From Enoplolaimus lenunculus (taxonomy: Eukaryota > Nematoda > Enoplea > Enoplida > Thoracostomopsidae): 64,000 bases of DNA. The notes under the pieces are model-generated. The model ran no database searches. It was not told where the DNA came from and saw only the letters and a list, made by a program, of their open reading frames with translations. The stretch lies in assembly GCA_030248215.1 (NCBI GenBank), contig JASANG010002748.1, positions 1-64,000 of the forward strand. The letters run 5' to 3'. The translations under genes were made by a program, and so were the position numbers. Within the stretch, counting starts at the first letter, position 1. Each line of letters starts with the position of its first letter. Shown in pieces: positions 51,301 to 63,300 of the stretch.

Positions 51301-54300
51301 AGTTAGCTAATAACTAATTTGCATATTAGCTTAACTGCTTACGTGTGTACGAGCTTCGCTCTATACATGTGGCCCCCTACGACTGGCTGTTAATTGACTC
51401 AACAGGGTTTTTCGCCTTTACTTCAACGCAACTGAAATTCGAAATAAAATTGTGGTTAAAAATTGCACGAAAACTACTTTTGGTTCAACGGTGACGTTAA
51501 TTTGTTGTTTCCGATTTAATGCAGATTTGCTAAAATTTCAATTTTCACACTTCGCTGGTTGTGTTTCTGAAATCTAATATGTAAGTTAGTATTTGCTTAG
51601 GTCATACCTGTGTCGCTATTAAGTCGCCAATTTAAGTAAAATCTTTCCTTTTGACAGGAAACACAAGTCAAAATAAAAGTCTTACTTTTGCTTTAATTTC
51701 AAGAAGCACTATTGCTAATGTTGCTTCCAAACACAGTTAGCACAATACTTTATCTTTCTGCTTAATACCAATGAACTCAGATTGTATAGTATTGCGTTGT
51801 TTGAAGTGAAATTCTTACTCGTAAATCCCGAGGCCAATAGATATTAGCAATGTTTAAAATGTTTTCATAAGAACACTATAAACGCCAACCAGCAAAGACA
51901 ATAGGTCCGTAGCCAGCTCAACTTGCTAGGGAAGGGGTTAAAATATATTCAGGAGATGCAAACAAGGATTTTCATTGACTTACAAGCAAGGTTGAAAAAT
52001 TCCAAGGAGAGGCCAAAATTTTTCCAAGGGGGAGTTGAGACCCCTGCTTCCCCTTGGCTACGACAATGAAAGACAAGAGACTTTTGTCTTAGACATTAGT
52101 CGGTTGCATTCCTTGTCAGATTTGAGCTTGAAAATAAAATCACTCTTTAATTGCATACATAAATGTAACGGCATTTGTATGGTTAAGGTTGACATTGATT
52201 TGCAACGAAGTTTTACTCCCAGTCAGGAATAATATTGTTTTGTTAGACATTAACAGAAGAAAAAAATCTGTATTTTTACGCATATACCGGTTATCACTCC
52301 AGGAAGATATGACATCAGCCCAAAATTAATTTATGTTCAAGCGTAATCTTTTCGCATTTAGTATTTTACAACTTTTGGGCGTTTGAGAGTGTCTTGACTT
52401 CGTATACGCTGCAACATGCATAATTCGCTTATAGCGTTCGCTTTTTAACCAAGAATTGATATGCTTATAACGCTAACTTGCCTAAAAGACCGTATATACT
52501 ACCTATTCATACCATGTTTCACTGCTTTAATATGCAACCCATCTTCAAAACAGTGTAGTTCTGGTTGAGTTTGTTACTTTCTATTTTAACCATACGCGTG
52601 TTTCACCATGTTTATAAATTTTCGACGTCCAGTGGCATTAGATAGCAGTTTGACCTTTATTTCCAACGAAGAGGAACGAGTACTAACAACGAAACATGGT
52701 ATAGTAGGTATACTACCAGGCATTTTAATGTTCAGTTTGTATGCGTTTACAAAACCGCTTGAAACAATATTTTATAGCCCAACATTAATGTTGGTCGCAG
52801 TGGCAAAGGTGCTGGCAACAGCGATGAAGCGACGCCTCAAGTGTTGCAGCCTCGTCGCGCAAGCTTGCGGCCAGGCGAAGTTGCATCAGATCAAAATGCT
52901 GTAAGAGCGCATTCTGGTATGCCAACTTGAACGGTTGTGAAATGCAGTTTTAAGTTTTTTTAATATTTGAATAAAAGTTTGAGCTGACAAAAGTCACCAT
53001 TCGTTTTACGCGTTTACCCTGTCTCTTAGCTTAACAAATTGTCGTCCAGGAGTGTCCTTTTAAGCTGAAGCCTAACTCTAAGCATAATCCTAAACAAAAT
53101 CAGAAGCCTATTTCTAAGTATATTGTAAAAGCCAAACTCCTAAATCTAAACATAATAATGGGCGAAAAATTGTCTGGTCGTCGAAATTTCGCATTAAAAG
53201 TTGCCCGTCGTCAAGTTGTCGTAATACCATTTGATTCACCAATTACAACCAATTTCTGATTGCTTTCATAAGAAGTAACCACTGACAGATCCGAAAAGTG
53301 GGTTCAATAGACTAGAAGCCCCACTTTTCCTATATCAGTCAACAGCAATATCCAAACATTTAAATGCTCTGCTTCAATAATTTTACATCTAGTAACTTGA
53401 ATAATTTTTCTTTAGAACACTAAGAACCCGTACTTTTCAAAAATCTTGTATATCCACAACCTTGTTACTCCTGTTATTTTCTGCTGCAATGTTTTGCATT
53501 CTGTTTGCTGTGTGCAACTAAAACTTTAGTTCGTGTTACGTTTTTTCCGTCATTGATACAGGTCGTATATTTAACTGCATTAAATGTGAAACATCATTTT
53601 GTACCGTTACATTTAATTCCGGGAAGGTACAGTTTCGGACAAAAATATTGCCAAGCGAGGGTAACGAACGAAACATTAAGTTTTACCACTGCAAGTTATT
53701 TTACAGCCTATTATAGTGACTGTTATCGAGTATTTTCATAAAATTCAGGTGCTATATCGATCTAAACCACTCGTATACGTCCGCTGGTGGCACTATGTAA
53801 TTCAACTTTAAGTTTAAGTTAAAGTTTTCACGCACAAAATGATTTTCAATATGAGGTCTGTTGAAAATTTTTAATGGATAACATTGAAAAGTCTGGTTTT
53901 TTAATCAAATTCAAATATTTGACTAATCCGTAGGTTGTGGATTGCAACATTTTCCTACAATTCTAGAAAAATTTTCGAGTGACAAAACCATTGCATGATC
54001 AAGTTTGAGTTCATTAACAAATGGGCGTAGCCAGGACTTTGGAAGCAGCGAAGTTTATGTTGAATACAAGATTCAAAATAACTGGGTTTGTTGTGTTACA
54101 ACCTGGAAAATTACTTTGGCACTTTTACAGAAATTTCAAAGGAGAAACATCTGGCTACACCTTAGCATTAACATATGTAGTTAGTAGTTTGTTCGCTTAC
54201 ATTAACAATACTTTAAATCTCAAATGAGCCGTATTCTCAACTATGTAGCAACTATCATGATCATCAGTAGCAGAGTGCAACGTGAGGTTAAAAATACCGC

Positions 54301-57300
54301 AACCGGAGGTTGACAAGACTTGCCGGGGTTGGAGGCGAATAAAAATCAGGTTGCTAAAATGTTATTAAATTCGCTAGAAGTCAACAATCACCACTAAAAT
54401 GTACTAAAAAATTACTCTGAGAGGTTTTTGAGAAATTTTTATTTGAAAATTCAAAACTTATCTAAATTCTATATACTAACTTACTGAACGGCGCAAAATT
54501 TTTGATAATACAAATAATTTTACTATCGAAATTGTCGAAAGTTTGTGGCAAAAATTCTACCGCAACCGAAGCCGGAGACATGCGTCCGGTTGTATCCTGA
54601 CTAGTAAGTATAATAAGTTTTCAAGCACGCGAGCTGATGCAGCTGCAATAAACTGTCTACACGCAAGTAGAACAAATCAAACGCGAATATTAATGCACTA
54701 AATTTTGAACCTCCCTATTCGCAGGTCATAAAGGACCGACCTGTCTAACTTATAACAGTTGCTACTCATTTTGAGACTATGGATTTGACTGTAGACACCA
54801 TGTTTGTTACGCCCAACATAGTTCTTTAACATGCTGTTATTACAAGAGTATGGCGTGATATGATATGTAAAATTTCAAGTGCCGCGGCTAGTCTTTGGAA
54901 GCCCTTCTCGGACCTTTGATACGAGCCTCTTTTGCAATGTTTCTGTATTATTTTATAAGATTACTAAACATAAATGACAATCGAAATTTTGCCATACGTA
55001 AGTACAGTTGACTTGTTTTCTATGCCCTGGTAATGGTATAACAATATTTATTAAAATTATAAATTACGCCAAAGGCGCAAAATTTTTGACCGCACTTGTT
55101 GGATCAGTTTTACCGGAGATCCAGATGTTTGGCCACCTTGGGGAATATGAGGTTGTAGCCCTGGCTTTTTGATGTTTGGAGCTTTGTGTAATGACTGTTT
55201 TAGAAAAATTCATATATCACTGAAATCTTGAAAATTGTGCGAAAAATTTGTTTCACTATTAATATTAACGAGCGTGTTTCAAATTCGGACCTAAGACTTG
55301 TTAACTTTCACCATTATTTTTTAGTTGATTTAGAGTTTCTAATTTATGTTTATATCTAATTTCAGCGCCGAGCCAGCATTGATGTCCGAGATTCAAGGTA
55401 ATTTTTTCATTTCACTTTTATTTTTTTTCAATTATGTCAATTTTGTCAACTGGAACTGCAAGATACCAATGCGAACACAAATTTTAACGCATAGTTCTGA
55501 CTCTTAAAAATTAATCTACATTAAAATACTGAAAATTTCAGTCAGATACAAGGAAATCAATTCTATCTAGAAACAGAGGTGAAATAGATTTCCGGTTACG
55601 CCCGGACGAGTGCCGATGTGCATAGGTCTCCCCCCCCCAGCAATCAGATCGTTGCAGTAACTTTCCGTCCACTTTCCGCAAGCAGCTGTATACCTCTTTT
55701 AACCCGTGGTTAATACACTGTATCGAAAAGTCGCCTAATTCTTAAAATGCTTAATCGATCTTTGATGCCCGAAAAAGTGCCTGATGTATATTATTTGATT
55801 AATTGGGAAATTATTAGGTATAAAATATTAGAGTGAGCGTGTTAACGATTGCGAAAAAATCATTTAAACTATCGTTTAAAGTGGTGGACAACTCTACACA
55901 ATACTGATGTACATTTAAATCTTGGTCAAACCTTTAAAATTTGTTTGAATGGCTAAAAACTTAATGTTTGACACCTCGTTTTTAGCGTCCAAAAGCTTAT
56001 GGAGGGACAGTCAACGCAACTGGTTGCCAAAGGAGAAACGGGACCGCCAAAAATTGTCAAAATACCTGATAATACGGTGTGCGATGAAGGTATGTTAAAA
56101 GCAGCATTTTTTTAATTTATATATAATGCAAATTAAATTACGATTTGAAATATTACAGTTTAGAATCATAAACGAAGACAGGATGTTATATCAAGCTTAT
56201 TCTCTGCTTTACAAGAGTACTTTTTTCGTTTCTTTTAAAATTTTGGATAAAAATATATCCTTTATATTTCGCCTTGCTTACATGCCTCTCGCTAGAATTA
56301 ATTATGTGAATGTAACTATATACTATAGCAGCATTTGTTTTGGACTGAAAAATATGACACATCCAATTGAGGAGCTAAAATAAAATGGCATTGACTTGTT
56401 TTTTGAGTACTTATCTGCTTTAAGCCCACAACATGCCCCCCTACAAAATGACCACTAATAAAATAACGAAAACAGTAAACAGTATTGTGGACAAAAATTA
56501 GAAGGTTTCAGCTTCAAATTAACAGTAGTATCGAGGATGGCAAACAAGTACTGTGTTTGTATCAAATTTCAATATATATGCAACATTTATTAATATTATT
56601 ATTGTACGCCTTTAGGAGAAAATACCATTTTGGTCGCTGAAGTGAGTGGAAATCCAGTACCGACAATTCAATGGCTTCGTGGTATGCGTGAAGTGCTCCC
56701 TGGCGGACGATTTAAACACGTTACGGATGGAAGTAAAGGATACGCAGCGCTTGTGATCCAAAAAAGCAGACAACAGGTGTTAATACGTTTCTTTTATCGC
56801 TATGTTCGTTGGGAAAAATACTTACCCTCCCTCGAATGCCTCTCGTGTACAAAATTGGCAGTTTTTCGTTCTATAACTAAATTTTAAGAAGTTATATCAT
56901 GAAATAAGTTTCAGTGCACGTTATAAGTGGTCATTCATAACTCTTATTCTCGCCATTCCACCAAAAAGCTGTCCATTTCCAGCTGTGGTCAAGTGAAACG
57001 GACCATGTTGAGTTATCTGTTTCATAATCCCTATTTCGGCGCCGCTCAAAAATCTTTATTATTAAGTTGAAAAATTAATTGACCCCAAACATGTGTGCAG
57101 AAATTCTGACTGAGCGAACTCGGGGTTTTCGCAACAATTACCGGTTAAGCTTTGATTTGGGTACTGGTTTACTTTCCATCATACTAATTTTAGTTTGGTG
57201 GAAGGACAAAGTAGTGTCCCTCACTCTTTGTAACGTTTATTTATTTTCTTAAGTTTGAGTTGAACCCTAAGTGAAGCCTGAGCATAAGCCTCAGCCGATT

Positions 57301-60300
57301 GTATTAAACTAGTGATTATGTGTGGAGGGAACTTTTTGTGGGAGAACGTACACAAGTACTGCGAAGTTTTGATAATGTATTTGTTTATTAAGGACGATGG
57401 TGAGTACACAATCAAAGTGACTAACGAACACGGCGAAGACACGGGCAACGTTCGTCTTTACGTTCAAGAAAAAGGCGGCATGGACTTTCGTGCGATGCTT
57501 AAACACAGGTAAACGCTTTCATTGCTAAAGCGGCGACTGTTACTTTGTGGAGCGAAACAGTAGTGTAACTATATTCCTGAGCCTCAGCCAAATCCTAGGC
57601 CGGAGGCTACGCAAAAAATCAGTCTAAAGATTAAGCTTACTCTACTATATATCTGTCGAAAAATGGTTCGCTGCTTATAAAGTAACATGGGCCGCTAAAA
57701 CAATAATAATACATTTGTAGTTATAGCGAGAAAACGCGTAAAATGCATTAATAGTTGTCTTCATAGAATCGGTGAATTGAAAACAGTATTGATTTAAACG
57801 TATACATGATATGTATCAACAGTTGAATTGATGATTTCAGTCAAGCCTGGACTTTAAGTCGATTTCAAATTTAGTCAGAAAATTATCAAAGTTTACAGCT
57901 TGAAAGCCATAACATTTGTGAGCTAATTATGTATTTGCAAACTTATAAAACGTTAACTTCAATATTCGAACAAGTTTCTGGCTCTTGAGTAGTTTCCTCA
58001 GAGTGAAACAATCGTCGCTAAACCTAAATTTAAGCTTGAAATATGAAACGTTGATCGTTGTATCATTCGCAAAATTAGTTTATCTCACTTATTTACAGGG
58101 AGTACGACAAATGGGGAATCGGACGCATGGAGTTGGATGATGTTGATTTAAAAAAGAAAGAAGAAGAGCGTCGGCCGTCGTTGAGACCCGCTAAAGTAAA
58201 AGAAAAAAGAGTGTCTGGCCCATGTTAATTATAGGCGCCTGTGCACTGTTAAACTGGGAAGCAGGGGGCTGGCGAACGTCGGGATTGGGATGCTTAGGTT
58301 TGGGCTTGGGCTTAGGATTACCTTCTGTTTAAGGTTTGGCTTACGTGTAGGCTAGACTAAGGCTTCTTTTCGGCTAAGGCTTGTTTTTGTTTGTTTAACG
58401 ATCATTAAAATGTTGTTTCTTAGTTTCCGGAAGGCAAATAAGCTATGTAGTATGTTTCGACGTCGTTATGCTCGTTAACAACATGATTGTTGGCCAAATT
58501 TTACATGCACTTTAGCGCGATTTATTGATAATTTCAGAAACCAGATCAATACGAAAAAGAACTGGAAGATGTGCGCGTGAGGCAAACGGTTGACAAACAG
58601 GCAAAATTTATGGCGATTTTCTCGAAACCAAACGCGAAAATTCGATGGTACAAAGGACGAAACGAAATATTTCAGGTGAAAAACAGTTTGCCACTTTCTT
58701 CATTCAAGAATCTTATACAGGCTCGTGGTCAGCTCAACATATTAGAACGTCTAATCACTTGTACGAGGGGCATTCGGGAATTTCAATTGACTTTAAAGTA
58801 GTACAAGAGGGGTTGAGTCTTTTCTAACGTTGGAGCAAAATTTCATAGACAAATGACTTTCCTTCATTTCTGGTTACAGGCGTGATGCTATAGGAAGTAA
58901 TTTTTTGGTATTATGGGTGCCGTCAGAATATTGCCGTTCAGTGGAAACAAATTTTAGATTCGTAGCAGCTGCAAATTCCCAAGTTTTAAGATAGTTTTCT
59001 CCCTCTATATCGTCCTACTTGTATAACAAAACTGCATATGAATTGCAGCGGGGTGCAATTGTTCGTCCTGTACATACATGCTAATTGTTGAGTTCACCGC
59101 ACAACATTGTAGAAATATACCCTTTATTTGTTAAATGTTTCAGTTAGCTGTGTCTAAGACAAAAACTTTGCCTAAATTTCCGTTTGACTGCCAATTGTAG
59201 TATATTTATATCTGTGGACCATCGGGATCAAAAGTTTAGTTTCAAATGCACTGCTGATTTAAATATTCTTGCTATAGTGCTGAGTTGCAGTGGGAACGAA
59301 TATTTAACGCAATGTTGCAGACAAGTTGTTTTGTAATTATTCTAAGAAAATATACGAGAGATTAATTCATCTATTTGACGCACAATTATTGTTCATATAC
59401 ACAACACATTGCATGCATCGCAATATAACTCTAAGGGTGACGCTATGCATGTCCTTCGCTGTCAGACGTTACCGCAAGTGAGAAAATTTTTATTTGCAAA
59501 TTGATTTGCCGTACTGCCTGACGCCGTACGGCACTTTGCATTTAATGCTGCAAAGGACCACGGACAATGCCAGAAGGCACTAAAATAATCAAAAAGAATA
59601 GCAGCACATTATAATAATGTCGATGTTGAATATGGGTGTTTGTATGCATTAAGCGGTTATTTGTGGTGAAAATCAATTTAATGTTTACTAAATTTTCTAC
59701 TTAGAGCATGAAATACAAAATTGTGATCGAGAAAAATCTACTATCGCTCATCATTAATAATCCGGACATGGAAGACGGCGGAAAATACGTTGTTGAAGCA
59801 AATGGAGTTCAATCGTCTGCTTATTTGTATGTTGAAGGTAATTAAGCGAAAAAATGCCTTTCCAAGGTTCATTTTTTGTATACGTTGCATTTTTAACAGT
59901 TTCCATATGATATGTACACCAAATAATACTGTTTAATGCAGATGCAACATTTACTGTGTTCTTGTATTAAGGGTAATACATTTATTGTACACCTAATGAA
60001 ATAAATGCAGAAGTTGCACTTCGAAATTCAAGAATAATGTAATAATGAAAAAAGCTTGCAAGCGATAAGCCAAATGGATTTCTAGCGGCAAATTTAACTT
60101 TGTTTTTTATCTTTTGTTGGGGTGCAAGTCCCAACGTTATGTTGCGTGGTTCAATCTTGGATTTGTGTAAATTTGTGTTAAAGTATAGATGCAGTTGATG
60201 GAAATAACATCAAACAGCACATTTATTTATTTGATTGAACGAACGAATGTTTTCAACTGGCCATTAGCGGCACAACTGCAAAGGATTATCCGCTAAAAAC

Positions 60301-63300
60301 AACGTTGTTAAACATCAGTTTTGTTTTAAATGTCAAAATTTCAACAAGTTATCGCGCCTTTGAAGCACTTTAAAATAGATTATAGATGGACGTCAGCGTT
60401 TTATTGTACAAAAAAGTTAAAGAAACGGCAGATATTATAATTGCTTCGTAGGATTTTGATGAATTTTGTTAATGTCTTTATAGACGCTATTCTTGCATCC
60501 AGATGTGTGTCTCAGTGAAGTTTATTTATTTTACTTCCAGAACCGCCAATTGCATACTCGTTTGTGAAAACGTTGCCTAAAACACAAGATATTGTTCGAA
60601 CTAAAGAAGCTGTCCTGGAATGCAAAGTTAACCACGCGCGTGCGCCGCTTAAATGGTTCAAAAATAAAGTTGAAGTTAAGGTAACGTATGGGGATAATCA
60701 TGATGGTGTGTCTGAAACTCGCATATATAAAGATTTTAAAAAACTTTAGAAGATTATGCTATTGTTCCGTGCTCCAAAACCGAAATTTTTTCAGGTTGTT
60801 GTTAAAATCATTTAAACAATTGAATTAAATATTAAAAAGCAGTACATGTGTAGGAGCATCATATCAATTTGCAAGTCAGTTTTCCCTACACACCTTATCA
60901 GTATTTGTCTTGAAATATATTTGGTATAAAAATTAACGAAATTCCGCTATAAGTATACTGATTAGCTAGTGTAAATGATGTATTGCTAACTCAGTTAACA
61001 TTATTTGTGAAATCAATGTTTCGCAAAGTAATGTATAAGACTATGCCAAAGCAGTATGTTCAGGCCCGTAGCTCGCACACATGGCTAGGGGTGGCTAAAA
61101 AATTTTTCAGGAGGGGCATATAAGGGTTTTCGTTGACTTACACGCAAGGTTGAAAATTTTCTAAGGGGGTTAAAATTTACTCAGGGGAATTGAGCGTTCT
61201 GCCTCCCCTTGGTTATGGGCCTGAGTGTGTGGTGTGTTCGCCGGTTGATTCACCAACTGTTGCTTTACTCTTTCAGCGTGACAGTATGGATAACAGATAT
61301 TCAATCGAAAAAGATGCCGTTGGTCGTTGTACTTTAACAATTAAATGCGTTGATTACGATGATCAAACGGAATGGATGGCAAAGATTGATGAGAACAACG
61401 TTTGTGTCTGTCAAGTTTCCGTCGTCGGTAAGTGCTTTCACATAATCTACGACAAATTGTCGCCCGACAGTGGCGTTAGCAAAATCCTTAGCTTAAGCCT
61501 ACGAAACAGTGACAAACCGTTGAGTTGTCGATATTTCGAATTACAAGTTTTCGGTCAACGAGTTAACGAGCGATGAATTGTCGTGACACAGCTGTGACAC
61601 TATTAAGGTGACGTTGTTTCAGACGTAACTGTATTGGAACATTTTTCTAATCAGAAGAGTTTTTATTTATAGTCACTGCTACCATTTATTGTACGTCGGA
61701 AGGTAATTTTTAAAAAAATGCAGCTGTACTCCTATGTGTTCTGTAAGCTTTTATATACAGGACACTGTTTTTTTAGAACCACGATATGAATTTGTTATTC
61801 CAATGAAATCTGTGAAAGTTGCTGAAAAAGCGCAGGCAATGCTTGAATGTGAAGTTAACGATAAAGACGCGCAAGTTCAATGGTTTCATGATGGCAAAAA
61901 GATAGCGGTGGGTGTGATTTTTAATGCAAATTTGAACGACTGGATCACATTAGTATTAGTTCGCTGCCTAAACTTACACTTGCGTAAGCAATGTGGAGAC
62001 TTAATTGTGTAGAAGTGAAATGTAAATAGATATAGTTCGTATCTGCATAGATATTTTATGGTTCATCTCAAATCTAAATTCAAGTTAGGATTTGAACCAA
62101 CACTTACTCCGCTGAGAGGCGTCTACCATCACCACTTAGCTATAAGTGGACATATATAGTCACATACGTATAATAATTGTTAAAAGGATTGTGTATACTC
62201 TATCTGGGAAACAATTAAGTTAAACGTTTATTGAGCAGCAAGCATGTAATTTTAATCTGTAAGTTTTGAGGAAAAGATACGGTTGTAAAATTTTAAACTT
62301 TTTGCTGTTTAAGGACGATAAAAAGTTTGAAGAGCAAAAGATTGGACGCAAACGCAAGCTGTTGATCAAATCAGCAGGAATTGAAGACGAAGGCGAATAC
62401 AAGTGCACTACCAAAGACGATCAAACCATGGCACAACTGATTGTTGAAGGTTAGTGTAGTGATTGCGTTCCAATTGGTGTTGCAGTTACTGAATTGTTGC
62501 CCGCTAAAGGTGTTTTCTACAAGTCTTAAGTATGTTTATTAGTCGTAGTGCCTCATTTTTGCGTAAAATGCTATAGTTTCTATAATCTTGCTTAAGTATT
62601 TACTTAACTTAAGTATTCTTTCAGAAACGATAAATTTTTTACATATTTGCTTAATACTTAAGTACGAACATGCCAACACATGCTTAATTAAGTAATGTTT
62701 TAACAACCCGGCAAACATTTTATACTATGAATAATTAGTCGAAAAGTAGTGACGTACAGATCGTAAAACTTCGAGTCCTTTGACAATGCCCACTTTTTCG
62801 CTATCTTCAATTGCCATTATATTACAAAACAACACTACACGAGACGAGATATACATCATGCATGTTTCTGCTGATATACTGAAGTGACCCGAATAATAGG
62901 GGTAATTAATGGGAGTCTGGGCTCAGTATTTCGACTCTGAATCAATAAGTGTCTATGTCTCTATTTAAAGTCCGTGAATTGATACAGTTCAAAATTACTA
63001 ACTACTCTATAAACATCATTGCCCATTTAGATTGCACAAATGCTACCTGGACCAAATAAAGTACATAATTGAATTTGATTTGTTACTCGAAATATAATGT
63101 TACCCGTACTTACAGCAGCATATATGCATAAAAGTCTTAAAAGATAATTCCTTAAGTACCAAATGAATTAAAGCATAGAAAATGGCAGACATAAGTAATC
63201 ACAGTCCGGCACCGAATGGCGATGTAGGCCATCCGATGGAGAGACAAAACAAATATCAGTCACCACTCTTTATTCGGGACATTACAGTATTTTATCACAA

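Noticed and set aside
52608-52904. 98-codon frame overlapping twitchin exon 15
   Set aside because: Out of frame with the phase-0 exon 52778-52900, which carries the RRxS module shared with exon 14.
62050-62155. tRNA gene on the minus strand
   Set aside because: The A and B boxes are good but a full cloverleaf is not convincing and the 3' part is shared with a second copy, so a SINE fits better.
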